Source of the DNA: Bacteroidales bacterium
GTDB taxonomy: Bacteria > Bacteroidota > Bacteroidia > Bacteroidales > UBA932
NCBI GenBank assembly: GCA_028690215.1
Contig: JAQVBQ010000002.1
Coordinates: 1-64,000 of the forward strand
Direction: 5' to 3'
DNA length: 64,000 nucleotides
In this document: piece after piece, positions 25,156-34,560 of the stretch
Layout: every line of letters begins with the position of its first letter
How positions within the stretch are numbered: position 1 is the first letter of the stretch
Notes under the pieces: generated by a model
The model's input: the letters and a program-made list of their open reading frames with translations, nothing else
Database searches by the model: none
Told to the model about the DNA's origin: nothing
Position numbers and translations under genes: made by a program

Positions 25156-26367
25156 TTAATCTTGTTTATTCCTGGGACTGTTAATCCTCTCTACACGTAT
25201 GAGAAAGTCACTCAGGATGTTCATATAATTGATGAATGCCTCATAAGGTGTCTCATAAGGGTTGAAATAGCCGTGCACTACTCCGTCGGAGAAAAATTTA
25301 GTGCACATATAATAGAAGTGGTCACTCTCCTGCAACTTCCTGAAGTCCTCTGTAAGTTGTGGATTTTTCAGCTTGTGAATGCGTTTCTCAACAGAGTATA
25401 ACTTGCTGAATGCCTCATTCTGTAACTCGTTACCCAGCCATGCGGTAGTATCTCTCTCCTCATCTGCCCATGAGATCGGGAAGGGTACGTTGAGAGGGGC
25501 TATAGGCTGATGTCTCTTGCAGACCTCCGAAGGTGTACAGAATTTAAAACTCGTCTGCGACAATACTGCAGCAGGTAGATATCTCATAAACTGGAAGATA
25601 CCGGTAGATGCATGCTGATGCTCTCCGAATGTCTCATAATCCATAAAAAGATTGACCACTTCATCTTTTGAGAGGGCGTTTGATATCCAAGTGACATATT
25701 TGTCTGAGGTGAGAGGCCAGTTTGACCAGCCCCTATCGGAGAATCTGAAGGCAATGTCATCGCTGAGATTGAAGTTTCTCAACAACAGCTTCAGTCTTGG
25801 ATTTATTGCGTTTGTATATACATAGTTGGGACTTTTCCATCCGAGAATGTGCCTTGCCCCCTCTGTAAGCATTGCACTGAATTTCATATCTGCAACCATG
25901 GCCCCTATCTCGTCGGAATAGATCATCTCTGTATTTCTGAATACGACAGGTTTCTTTCCGAACAAAGCCTCAATCCTCTTTGAGTGCATTGTCACCTGCG
26001 CTTTGAATTCTTCGGGTGAAACCAGAGATGCCAGAGTGTGATAGTATGTCTCAGCCAGAAACTCCACACAACCTGTTGCAGCAAGCTCCTTGAAGCTATC
26101 TATCACCTCCGGAGTGTATTTTTCTAATTGATCGATAAGAGAACCGGATATGGAAAAGGCTATTTTAAAAGCTCCCTTACACTCCCGGATAAGATCCAGC
26201 ATAAGCTGGTTTGCCGGCAGGTAACAAAGATCGGAAACCCTCCTGAGAATTGTCCTATTGACAAAATCATCATAGTAATAAGACTCCTTTCCAATATCAA
26301 AAAACCGGTATTGTCTGAGCCTGTCCGGTTGATGTACCTGAAAATACAAACATATACTCTTTTCCAT
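25156..26367 (-). CDS. Glycoside hydrolase family 57 (alpha-amylase type), 403 aa
   Basis: Retaining alpha-glucan hydrolase or transferase of family GH57. The start ICLYFQVHQPDRLRQYRFF contains the conserved HQP motif. The nucleophile Glu147 lies in FRNTEMIYSDEIG and the acid/base Asp243 in MDYETFGEHQ. I start at ATG 26367 (MEKSICLYF) because it fits the family and lies 8 bases after the preceding glycosyltransferase stop. It stands two bases ahead of the synthase/phosphorylase fusion. The exact reaction (alpha-amylase, 4-alpha-glucanotransferase or branching) cannot be fixed from sequence. It is probably cytoplasmic, as no signal peptide is seen. Confidence 0.9.
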   Translation of the reverse strand: MEKSICLYFQVHQPDRLRQYRFFDIGKESYYYDDFVNRTILRRVSDLCYLPANQLMLDLIRECKGAFKIAFSISGSLIDQLEKYTPEVIDSFKELAATGCVEFLAETYYHTLASLVSPEEFKAQVTMHSKRIEALFGKKPVVFRNTEMIYSDEIGAMVADMKFSAMLTEGARHILGWKSPNYVYTNAINPRLKLLLRNFNLSDDIAFRFSDRGWSNWPLTSDKYVTWISNALSKDEVVNLFMDYETFGEHQHASTGIFQFMRYLPAAVLSQTSFKFCTPSEVCKRHQPIAPLNVPFPISWADEERDTTAWLGNELQNEAFSKLYSVEKRIHKLKNPQLTEDFRKLQESDHFYYMCTKFFSDGVVHGYFNPYETPYEAFINYMNILSDFLIRVERINSPRNKQD

Positions 26368-26375
26368 CTCTTTTG

Positions 26376-27659
26376 TTATTTTCTTATTAATCTTGTATAT
26401 ACATCCTTTACCATTGCGGCTGCATTGTCCCATTTGAGAGAATTCACCTCATCAAGCCCATTTTTCACTGCAAAATCTGAAAGTGCCGGATAAGCAAGCA
26501 GCCCGTGAATTGCATCGGCCATTGCATCTATATCCCAGAAATTTACCTTGATTGCATGGTTCAGGACCTCCGCCACACCGGATTGTTTTGAAATAATTGT
26601 AGGGACATTTGCCCGCATCGCCTCAAGCGGTGATATTCCGAATGGCTCCGACACAGAAGGCATGACATATACATCAGAATATGCAAACATTCTATTCACG
26701 TCAGCCCCCTTCAGGAAACCTGTAAAATGGAACTTTGTAGCTATTCCAAGTTTAGCCACCCGCCTGATAGAGCGATTCAGGAGATCTCCGTTTCCGGCCA
26801 TCACAAAACGAACATTGGGATATTGTTTGAGAACCTTTGCTGCTGCCTCAATGAAGTACTCGGGTCCCTTCTGGAATGTAATCCTGCCAAGGAATGTGAC
26901 TATTTTCTCTGACACACCTCTCTCTCCCTCCATCTCTTTAAAGTTTTCAAAATCAACAGCATTATGGACTGTAACCACCTTATCGGGGCTAATACCATAT
27001 TTACCTATCACTATGTTTCTTGTCAGGTTGCTGACTGAAATCACCATGTCTGCCTCCTTCATGCCAAGCTTCTCAAGATCGTAGACCTGTGTATTGACAT
27101 TCTGTCCGCTCCTGTCAAATTCGGTGGCATGAATGTGAACCACAAGCGGCTTTCCTGTAAGTCTCTTAGCTACGACACCGGCCATATAGGTGAGCCAGTC
27201 ATGTGCATGAATCACGTCAAAGTCATATTTAAGGGCAATCTCACCGGCTACCAGGGCATATCTTGCAACCTCCTCCATAAGGTTTTCACCATACTTGCCG
27301 GAAAATTGATACTTCTCACCTAGAGTTATCTTGTAATCCTCTATCTGGCTCTCTTTCTGTGACCCCACAAGGGTGGAGAAGCGGACGGGATCAACATAGG
27401 GAACCATGTTGGAACCTATTCTGAGGAACTGTACTTTTTCAAGAAAATTATCTATGTTCCTGACAGACTCTGTAACTGCAATATCGCTGGCATTGATAAT
27501 GCTGACGGCACTTTGATCCTCCTTTCCGGAGGCCGACGGCATTACAAAAAGTACTTCGACTCCATGATTTGCCAGACCCTTTGTCAAACCATAGCAAGCT
27601 GTTCCTAAACCTCCGGATATGTACGGGGGAAATTCCCACCCAAACATCAGTACTCTCAT
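26376..27659 (-). CDS. GT4-type glycosyltransferase, 427 aa
   Basis: A GT-B fold glycosyltransferase. It begins VLMFGWEFPPYISGGLGTACYG, with the donor/acceptor glycine loop, then HAHDWLTYMAG, and has the EX7E-type motif EPFGISPLE near residue 345. Its place among glycogen genes suggests it elongates or primes alpha-glucan, possibly using ADP- or UDP-glucose; substrate is inferred from context only. It overlaps the debranching enzyme stop/start as ATGA (4 bases). Confidence 0.88.
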   Translation of the reverse strand: MRVLMFGWEFPPYISGGLGTACYGLTKGLANHGVEVLFVMPSASGKEDQSAVSIINASDIAVTESVRNIDNFLEKVQFLRIGSNMVPYVDPVRFSTLVGSQKESQIEDYKITLGEKYQFSGKYGENLMEEVARYALVAGEIALKYDFDVIHAHDWLTYMAGVVAKRLTGKPLVVHIHATEFDRSGQNVNTQVYDLEKLGMKEADMVISVSNLTRNIVIGKYGISPDKVVTVHNAVDFENFKEMEGERGVSEKIVTFLGRITFQKGPEYFIEAAAKVLKQYPNVRFVMAGNGDLLNRSIRRVAKLGIATKFHFTGFLKGADVNRMFAYSDVYVMPSVSEPFGISPLEAMRANVPTIISKQSGVAEVLNHAIKVNFWDIDAMADAIHGLLAYPALSDFAVKNGLDEVNSLKWDNAAAMVKDVYTRLIRK

Positions 27660-29587
27660 TGCTCAATGTTTTTATATTGTTCTATGAGACTAATTGAACG
27701 CAACAAGGCTGCTACCGAGGCAGAATAAGAGGTGCATCCGTGGGGCTGGTGAGGAGGATCGCCATCGTAAACTTCTGATATTGACCCTATACAATGAACG
27801 CTCAGATCCTCTTCGAATGCATAGACAATCTCATTCGCTCTCTTAAGAAACGATGTGCCTAGAATTTTGAAACAGGCCTCTATGTAGAACTGAAGTAGCC
27901 AGACTCTTGTAGTACCCTGAAAATATGCCATGCTCCTTGAATACTCATCCCCGTCATATTCTCCCTTGTATCTTGAATTTTTTGGAGAGAGGGTTCGTAT
28001 TCCCCGAGTCGTCAGCAACTCTTTTTTCACACTGTTTATAACCATTGCCCTGACACCATCATCCAGCGGAGAGTAGTCAAAAGCACAGGTAAAAAGCTGA
28101 TTCGGTCTCACATATTTATTTTGCCCCTCCGGTCCGACATAGTCTGCCAGGTAGTCTCTTCCCTCAACCCAGAATGCCTTCATAAAGTTATGTTCGACAC
28201 GCAATTTTATATCCTTGCATTTTTTGATAAATGCGCTCTCTTTAACTTTTGGGGCTATTTCCAAAGCAAAGCAGAGTGCATTGTACCACAATGAATTAAG
28301 CTCAATCTGATAACCGGCTCTTTCAATCAGGGGGATACCATTGATCACCGTATCCATCCAGCTTGTCGGTCTTCCCTTCTTTTCCGCCCATAGGAGCCCC
28401 GTCTCGTGCATAAATACTGATTCCCGCTTTTGGTCAATATATGATTCTACTATCCTCTTCATAAGCTCTCCGTACTCCTTCCACAAAGATGTTTTACTAT
28501 CCTTTACTTTGAGATATTGCTGGAGTGTCCAGAAAAGCCAAAGTGGTATATCGGGATCGCAGCCGGGAGCAAAGAGACAGATCTCTTCCTGCTTGATAAA
28601 AGTCTTTAAAATAGTGTTGAACAGATCTGTATTCTTATTGGATGACAAAGTCAAACCGGGCAGGGATATCAATGTATTTCTGTTCCTTTTTCCCAACCAG
28701 GGATATCCGGTATAGATAAAAGCATCTCCACCATCATGTACAATGAATTGTTTTGCTGCTAACTGCAAGCACTGCTCAAAACTATCCCTCAATCCTCTCT
28801 TGCTTTCGTTTCTTGTAAATTCGGCCGCTAGTCCGGACGGATTCTCCACGTTAGTAGATGCAGAGAATATAATCTGCTGCCCTTTTTTTATTGGCATTTC
28901 AAAGAATCCTGGAACAAATAGGTCTTCAGAAGAGTCGTAGGCTCTCCTCCGCTCCTCTTTGTACTCTATGTTGTAGTACCAATCGGGTGAGGATATGAAA
29001 TCGCCCTTGACACTTAGTTGCATGTTGAGATTGGGAAATCCGTCATACATTCTAAATGCCACTCCTTTGTCAATTACGTCGTAGCGTCTGTTTACATCAT
29101 TATTCTCCTTGGAGAGTGCATGGAAGTTTCTGAACGCCAGGAAGGGTCTTAACCGCAAAATTGTCGGTGAGTGAGCTTCAAGCAGAGTATAGCGTATGAG
29201 AATCTGCTCCTTTTTGTGAGGAAACATGATATCCTTGCGCAGTAGGACACCTCCAACCCTATATGTGATGGAGACGACCTTCTCTATTTCAAAATTCTTG
29301 ATGTATTTATGCCCTTTCGGCTCATAAATATCCCCGTATCTGTGTATGCCCAGATTAAACTCTTTGTCATGCTGTATGACAGTCTCATCCAAAGAGGAGA
29401 GTAAAACAAACTTATCATCCCCGAAATCCTTAACAGGGACAACCAGCAGACCATGATACTTCCTGGTATTGCAACAGACAATAGTGGTATTCATATAGCC
29501 TCCGGCATGGTTTGTCGACAAAACCTCCCTCTTGAGTGAATACTCCAGGTTTACAAGTTCATCCTTATTGAATTGTAGATATGACAT
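27656..29587 (-). CDS. Glycogen debranching enzyme (amylo-alpha-1,6-glucosidase), 643 aa
   Basis: Removes alpha-1,6-linked glucose from glycogen branch points. The N-terminal beta domain of bacterial debranching enzymes (REVLSTNHAGGYMNTTI and RKYHGLLVVPV, about residues 19-55) precedes a GH133-type (alpha/alpha)6 barrel with GLLWAEKKGRPTSWMDTVI and a C-terminal ARVW-like helix region. The length of 643 aa is normal. It lies 18 bases after glgB and overlaps the next gene. Confidence 0.92.
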   Translation of the reverse strand: MSYLQFNKDELVNLEYSLKREVLSTNHAGGYMNTTIVCCNTRKYHGLLVVPVKDFGDDKFVLLSSLDETVIQHDKEFNLGIHRYGDIYEPKGHKYIKNFEIEKVVSITYRVGGVLLRKDIMFPHKKEQILIRYTLLEAHSPTILRLRPFLAFRNFHALSKENNDVNRRYDVIDKGVAFRMYDGFPNLNMQLSVKGDFISSPDWYYNIEYKEERRRAYDSSEDLFVPGFFEMPIKKGQQIIFSASTNVENPSGLAAEFTRNESKRGLRDSFEQCLQLAAKQFIVHDGGDAFIYTGYPWLGKRNRNTLISLPGLTLSSNKNTDLFNTILKTFIKQEEICLFAPGCDPDIPLWLFWTLQQYLKVKDSKTSLWKEYGELMKRIVESYIDQKRESVFMHETGLLWAEKKGRPTSWMDTVINGIPLIERAGYQIELNSLWYNALCFALEIAPKVKESAFIKKCKDIKLRVEHNFMKAFWVEGRDYLADYVGPEGQNKYVRPNQLFTCAFDYSPLDDGVRAMVINSVKKELLTTRGIRTLSPKNSRYKGEYDGDEYSRSMAYFQGTTRVWLLQFYIEACFKILGTSFLKRANEIVYAFEEDLSVHCIGSISEVYDGDPPHQPHGCTSYSASVAALLRSISLIEQYKNIEQ

Positions 29588-29605
29588 GACAATTATATTA
29601 GCCCT

Positions 29606-31594
29606 TTAAAGATAAGAAATTTCCCTTAAAATAACAGCACTCCTTGACGGAAGATAAACCGACAGAGTATCTCTCCCGTTTTCTCTTGCAGTGACATACT
29701 TCATCTCCTGATCAATCCTGCCGAATCCTCCAAATTCAGGGTCATCAGTGTTGAGTATTATCTCATACTCTCCTGCCGGTATGTTAAATCTGTAATCTGG
29801 ATACGAGAGTGACGGATTAAAATTAAAAGCCATTATCAGTCCTGATCTTGAGAAGATCAATATCTGCCTCTCATTATCCTCATATATTGAAACAGGCGGT
29901 TGCCCGAAAAGTTCTCTCTCTTTGGCCAATTTGATTAAAGCCTTGTCAAAACCGAGAAGAAAATGGTATTTTAAGTTTTTGTCATCTGCCAGAGACCACT
30001 GCCTTCTGGCATAGTGATATGACCATGAGTTTCCCTCCCTCGGAAAATCTATCCACTCAGGATGACCGAACTCGTTTCCCATAAAGTTGAGGTATCCGTC
30101 TCCGGCTGTCGTAAGTGTGAGCAGACGTATCATTTTATGCAAGGCTATTCCTCTGTCTACATTGAGATTAGGAATCTTCTTGCTCATGTATTGATACATA
30201 TCCTTATCCATCAACCTGAATATGATAGTCTTGTCTCCGACAAGAGCCTGGTCATGGCATTCGGAATAGTTTACCGTTTTCTCGTCAGCCCTCTTACGTG
30301 TCAATTCATGAAATATATTGCTCATATTCCAATCTTCGTCCCTCAATTCCTTAATCCATTTGATCCAGTGATCTGGTACACCCATGCTCATTCTGAAGTC
30401 GAAACCATTACCTCCGTCTGTAAAAGGGGATGCCAATCCCGGCATTCCGCTCATCTCCTCTGCAACTGTAATTGCATATGGGTTTATCTCCTTTATCAAA
30501 ATATTGGCAAGAGTGAGGTATACAAGTGCATCCTCATCCTGATTGCCGTCGAAATAGCAGGAATAATCAGTGAAATCCCTTCCAAGACCATGGTCAAGAT
30601 ATATCATGCTTGTGATGCCGTCAAAACGGAATCCGTCCAGATTGTACTCTTCAAGCCAGAACTTGCAGTTTGAGAGAAGAAAGTGCAGGACCTCATCCTT
30701 TCCGTAGTTAAAACACTTCGATCCCCAGGCAGGATGGTCTCCTCTTGCCCCTTCGTGAAAATAGAGAGCAGGGTTTCCGTCAATCAGAGAGAGTCCCTCC
30801 AATACATTGCTTACAGCATGTGAGTGGATAAGGTCAATTATAACCGCTATCCCGTAACCGTGTGCTGCATCAACAAGCTTTTTAAAATCTTCAGGTGTGC
30901 CGAATCTCGAGCTTACTGCAAAGAAAGAGGAGACCTGGTATCCGAATGATCCGTAATAAGGGTGCTCCTGAATTGCCATTATCTGCAATGTGTTGTAACC
31001 AAGATCTGCAATTCTCGGAAGCACACTCTCCCTGAAGTAGTCAAAAGTTGCAACTTCGGGTTTTTCAGAGCTCATACCCACATGGGCCTCATATATCAGG
31101 GGTGTGATTTTTTTCGCAATACGCCGGTTAGTCCATTTATAATCCGTCTCATTCCATATCTGGGCAGAGAAGATCTTGCTTTTTTCATCCTGGAAGCATC
31201 TGGTTGCATAGGCAGGCATCCTCTCTCCCTCTCCCCCGTTCCAGTATATATACCACTTGAAAAGATCCCCGTGTCGGACACTCTCTGCCGGAAGCTCCAG
31301 CTCCCAGTCTCCGTTTCCTTTGGAATGAAGGGCGTACTTTTTCTCGATTTTCCAGTTGTTGAATGTACCAATCAGGTAGATAGCCGTTGCACCGGGAGCC
31401 CACTCCCTGAAAAACCAGGATTTACCTGTACGGTGTACTCCGTAGTAGAGATGAGAGTTTACCGATTTGTATAAAGGGTTGCCGTATCCGGCCAACTCCT
31501 GTCTTTTGGTAACCGCCTTCTGATACCTTCTGAGAATATCCCGTCTGTAGGGTACCAACCAAGGGTCATCTTCTATCAGCTTCAACTCTTCCAT
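29606..31594 (-). CDS. glgB: 1,4-alpha-glucan branching enzyme, eukaryote-like (GH13_8)
   Basis: Introduces alpha-1,6 branches in glycogen. A CBM48 domain (about residues 45-150) is followed by the GH13 barrel: nucleophile Asp325 in GFRFDGIT, acid/base Glu379 in VAEEMSGMPG, and stabiliser Asp in NYSECHDQ. The motifs HGLGRDFTDYSCYF and GNEFGHPEWIDFPREGN are those of eukaryotic branching enzymes, not E. coli GlgB, so this is the GH13_8 type known in Bacteroidota. It is the first gene of the glycogen set, downstream of xseA-xseB. Confidence 0.94.
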   Translation of the reverse strand: MEELKLIEDDPWLVPYRRDILRRYQKAVTKRQELAGYGNPLYKSVNSHLYYGVHRTGKSWFFREWAPGATAIYLIGTFNNWKIEKKYALHSKGNGDWELELPAESVRHGDLFKWYIYWNGGEGERMPAYATRCFQDEKSKIFSAQIWNETDYKWTNRRIAKKITPLIYEAHVGMSSEKPEVATFDYFRESVLPRIADLGYNTLQIMAIQEHPYYGSFGYQVSSFFAVSSRFGTPEDFKKLVDAAHGYGIAVIIDLIHSHAVSNVLEGLSLIDGNPALYFHEGARGDHPAWGSKCFNYGKDEVLHFLLSNCKFWLEEYNLDGFRFDGITSMIYLDHGLGRDFTDYSCYFDGNQDEDALVYLTLANILIKEINPYAITVAEEMSGMPGLASPFTDGGNGFDFRMSMGVPDHWIKWIKELRDEDWNMSNIFHELTRKRADEKTVNYSECHDQALVGDKTIIFRLMDKDMYQYMSKKIPNLNVDRGIALHKMIRLLTLTTAGDGYLNFMGNEFGHPEWIDFPREGNSWSYHYARRQWSLADDKNLKYHFLLGFDKALIKLAKERELFGQPPVSIYEDNERQILIFSRSGLIMAFNFNPSLSYPDYRFNIPAGEYEIILNTDDPEFGGFGRIDQEMKYVTARENGRDTLSVYLPSRSAVILREISYL

Positions 31595-31604
31595 AATTTT
31601 ATGA

Positions 31605-31793
31605 TTATGTTATTTCTGGTATGTCATTTTCAATTGCACGGAGCTGCTCCTGGCATTGTTTTACAAGCTCTGAGGCTCTTTTTACATACTTTGATATCTC
31701 CTGAAGATCAGTATCAGGATTTTCTATCTTTTCCACGATTTTCTGGAGCTCTTCAAGTGACTCCTTATAATTTTTCTTAATCTTTTTCATCAC
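31605..31793 (-). CDS. xseB: Exodeoxyribonuclease VII small subunit
   Basis: 62-aa helical subunit that coats the large subunit of ExoVII, which degrades single-stranded DNA to oligonucleotides. The sequence YKESLEELQKIVEKIENPDTDLQE fits in spirit, shown here only by its start YKESLEELQKIV. It lies 3 bases after xseA, its partner. Confidence 0.93.
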   Translation of the reverse strand: MMKKIKKNYKESLEELQKIVEKIENPDTDLQEISKYVKRASELVKQCQEQLRAIENDIPEIT

Positions 31794-31796
31794 TTT

Positions 31797-32930
31797 TTAA
31801 CTTTTCACTTGTTCCTCACTTTTCACTTTTACAACACACTCTATCTGTCCGCCGTTGAGTATGACCCCAATCTTATCCTCCACATTTACATCATTGATAT
31901 TTTTAATACGTCTGCCCTCCTTATGAATAAGGGCATAGCCCTTTTCCAGAAGTTTAAATGGATTTCCTGAGATAATCCGTTGCTCCAGCAGCTGGATCCG
32001 GTTCTTCTCGCTCATAATCCTGTTTTGCAGCGCCATTGAGAGCCTTCTTGAGAGATAGAGTATCTGCTGCTCCTCCGCAGCAAAAATATCGATTATAAAG
32101 TCAGCCAGTGCTGTCGGTGTTTTTACCGATGTGTGAGCCACCATATCTGCTATGTGATAGTCGTGATCATGTCCGACACCGACCACAACCGGTATTGGGA
32201 ACTGTGCAATGTTTGCCGCGAGGTTGTAATCATCAAAGCAAGCCAGATCGTGCGAAGCCCCGCCACCTCTGAGGATTAGCAAAAGGTCGAACTCGCCACC
32301 TCTTGCAGCAACTTCATCCATTGCCTCTATTATACCCTCGGGTGCTGTAACCCCTTGCATCGGAGCCGCGAAAAGCTCTGTATAAAAATTGAAGCCGAAT
32401 TCATTTTCATTAAGTTGCTTCATAAAATCCCTATATCCGGCGGCCTGCTCGGATGATATAACAGCAAGCCGTCTTGGTAAAGGGGGGAAATCAAGAGTAG
32501 AGTTCATCTCAAACATTCCCTCCATCTTGAGCCGGTTGATGGTTTCCTGACGGAGAAGCTCCTGCTCACCGACTGTGAATGCCGGATCTATATCTGTTAT
32601 AACGAGGCTGAGTCCGTATAGCGATGAAAATTGAACCTGAACATAGACCAGAATATGCATTCCCTTTGAGAGGGGTGAACCTGTCGTTGTCTCAAAAAAG
32701 GGCCTCAGCATACGGTAATTATTTGCCCAGATTATTGCCTGTGCTTTAGCGGAAACAGCATCTTCCCCGGGATTCTTGTCAATAAGGTCGAGATAGCAAT
32801 GGCCTGAATAATGGTTCTTTATCTCACTGATCTCTGCTGTTATCCAGTATTTTCCCGTAAATCTCTGCTCTATTGATTCTCTCACCTGCTCCTGTAAATC
32901 AGAGAGTCTCATATTCTCCTCTTTTCCCAT
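31797..32930 (-). CDS. xseA: Exodeoxyribonuclease VII large subunit
   Basis: Catalytic subunit of ExoVII. An N-terminal OB-fold (ISEIKNHYSGHCYLDLID, about residues 35-52) is followed by the nuclease domain with VISSEQAAGYRDF and the GGGASHDLACFDD/VGHDHD catalytic region. At 377 aa it is shorter than the E. coli enzyme (456 aa), as in many Bacteroidota, with a reduced coiled-coil tail. ATG 32930 and ATG 32912 are both possible; the second (MRLSDLQEQV) fits the family start better. Confidence 0.93.
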   Translation of the reverse strand: MGKEENMRLSDLQEQVRESIEQRFTGKYWITAEISEIKNHYSGHCYLDLIDKNPGEDAVSAKAQAIIWANNYRMLRPFFETTTGSPLSKGMHILVYVQVQFSSLYGLSLVITDIDPAFTVGEQELLRQETINRLKMEGMFEMNSTLDFPPLPRRLAVISSEQAAGYRDFMKQLNENEFGFNFYTELFAAPMQGVTAPEGIIEAMDEVAARGGEFDLLLILRGGGASHDLACFDDYNLAANIAQFPIPVVVGVGHDHDYHIADMVAHTSVKTPTALADFIIDIFAAEEQQILYLSRRLSMALQNRIMSEKNRIQLLEQRIISGNPFKLLEKGYALIHKEGRRIKNINDVNVEDKIGVILNGGQIECVVKVKSEEQVKS

Positions 32931-32956
32931 TTATTTTTTTTTAAACTCCATTCATA

Positions 32957-32964
32957 CAAATATA
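32957..32964 (-). promoter_or_regulatory. -7 box of the xseA promoter
   Basis: The minus strand reads TATATTTG, a perfect -7 box, 26 bases before ATG 32930. No TTTG is seen at the -33 distance. It is divergent from the engB -7 box at 32978-32985. Confidence 0.45.
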
Positions 32965-32977
32965 AGTAATATTGTTG

Positions 32978-32985
32978 TACCTTTG
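32978..32985 (+). promoter_or_regulatory. -7 box of the engB promoter
   Basis: TACCTTTG, a perfect -7 box, 17 bases before ATG 33003. No clear -33 box. Confidence 0.45.
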
Positions 32986-33002
32986 CAGCGCATTTTTCTC
33001 TT

Positions 33003-33590
33003 ATGAAGATCACAAAAGCCATATTTTCTGGTAGTAGCAGAGTCGCAACCGATAGGCCTCAACCAAGACTCCCTGAGTTTGCATTTATCGGCAGGTCAAA
33101 TGTGGGCAAGTCCTCTTTGATCAACATGTTGTGCAACAACGGCTCACTTGCGCACACATCTTCAAAACCAGGAAAAACACAGCTAATAAATCATTTTCAG
33201 ATAAACGAGAAGTGGTATCTTGTTGACCTGCCCGGCTATGGTTATGCCAAACTTTCAAAGAAGATAAGGGCTGAGCTGGATGACATAATAAGAGGCTATA
33301 TAAATGGCTCTGCCGAGTTGGTAAATCTCTTTGTTTTACTGGATTCAAGACACGACATCCAGCCGATAGACCTTCGTTTTATGATGGAGCTCGGTGAGGC
33401 TGAGGTGCCTTTCTCAATCATATACACAAAAGGCGACAAACTCAGTGCAACATCCCTGAGCAAACAAATTAAGAATAACAACGAGACTCTTATGGAGTAT
33501 TGGGAAGAGCTGCCTCCTTTTTTTGTCAGCTCCTCTGTGAAGGGAACGGGAAGAGAAGAGATACTCAATTATATTGAAACCCTATTATAA
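33003..33590 (+). CDS. engB: Ribosome biogenesis GTPase EngB/YsxC (YihA)
   Basis: Essential GTPase in assembly of the large ribosomal subunit. G1 GRSNVGKSS (about residues 30-38), G3 DLPGYG, G4 TKGD and G5-type SS near VSSSVKG are all present. At 195 aa it is full length. It heads a rightward run engB-prs-nadE-ORF-der. Confidence 0.95.
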   Translation: MKITKAIFSGSSRVATDRPQPRLPEFAFIGRSNVGKSSLINMLCNNGSLAHTSSKPGKTQLINHFQINEKWYLVDLPGYGYAKLSKKIRAELDDIIRGYINGSAELVNLFVLLDSRHDIQPIDLRFMMELGEAEVPFSIIYTKGDKLSATSLSKQIKNNNETLMEYWEELPPFFVSSSVKGTGREEILNYIETLL

Positions 33591-33608
33591 ACATATAAAA
33601 TCAAAATC

Positions 33609-34559
33609 ATGGACCATAGTCATAAGATTCAGATCTTCACATGCCGCAGTTCCAGATATCTGGCAGAGAAAATTGCAGCATCCCTCAATCTGGAGCTTGG
33701 TAAATCAAATGTATTAGTGTTTAGTGACGGTGAGTTTCAACCCGCTTTCGAAGAGAGTGTGCGCGGAGCCACAGTTTTTATTGTACAGTCCACATTCCCC
33801 CCAGTGGAGAATATGTTTGAACTTCTACTGATGATTGATGCAGCAAGAAGAGCATCGGCATACAAGGTTATTGCAGTTATTCCGTATTTCGGATGGGCAA
33901 GACAGGACAGAAAGGACAGACCTAGAGTTCCTATAGGAGCCAAACTTGTTGCAAATCTTCTCGCAGCAGCCGGATGCGACAGAGTGATGACTGCTGACCT
34001 GCACGCAGACCAAATCCAGGGTTTCTTTGATTTTCCTGTTGACCATATCTATGCAAGTTCAATCTTCCTTCCCTATCTGCGCGAACTGAATCTGGAAAAT
34101 ATGTCTATTGCTGCTCCTGATATGGGTGGGGCAAAAAGGGCAAATGCATACTCACGTATATTGGGTTGCCCGTTGATTATCTGCCACAAGTCAAGAGAAA
34201 AAGCCAATGTTGTCGGTTCAATGACAGCAATCGGTGATGTTGAGGGAAGAAATATTGTGATAATTGACGACATGATTGACACAGCCGGAACTATTACAAA
34301 GGCTGCAGACATGCTTATGGAAAAGGGAGCTCTGAGTGTAAGGGCACTTGCCACACATGCTGTTATGTCCGGTCCTGCATATGAGAGAATTGCTAAATCG
34401 AAACTTACTGAAGTTATCCTTTCAGATACAATTCCTCTCACAACAGATCCAAATGTAGACAAGACAAAAATCAAGGTACTTACAGTCTCTGAAATTTTTG
34501 CCGATGTCATTGACAAGGTATACAATTACAAATCAATAAGCACAAGCTTCGTATTCTAG
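33609..34559 (+). CDS. prs: Ribose-phosphate pyrophosphokinase
   Basis: Makes PRPP from ribose 5-phosphate and ATP for nucleotide, His and NAD synthesis. The ATP/effector loop YFGWARQDRKDRPR and the PRPP-binding loop NIVIIDDMIDTAGT are intact. At 316 aa it has standard length. The next gene, nadE, starts 1 base after its stop. Confidence 0.96.
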   Translation: MDHSHKIQIFTCRSSRYLAEKIAASLNLELGKSNVLVFSDGEFQPAFEESVRGATVFIVQSTFPPVENMFELLLMIDAARRASAYKVIAVIPYFGWARQDRKDRPRVPIGAKLVANLLAAAGCDRVMTADLHADQIQGFFDFPVDHIYASSIFLPYLRELNLENMSIAAPDMGGAKRANAYSRILGCPLIICHKSREKANVVGSMTAIGDVEGRNIVIIDDMIDTAGTITKAADMLMEKGALSVRALATHAVMSGPAYERIAKSKLTEVILSDTIPLTTDPNVDKTKIKVLTVSEIFADVIDKVYNYKSISTSFVF

Positions 34560-34560
34560 C

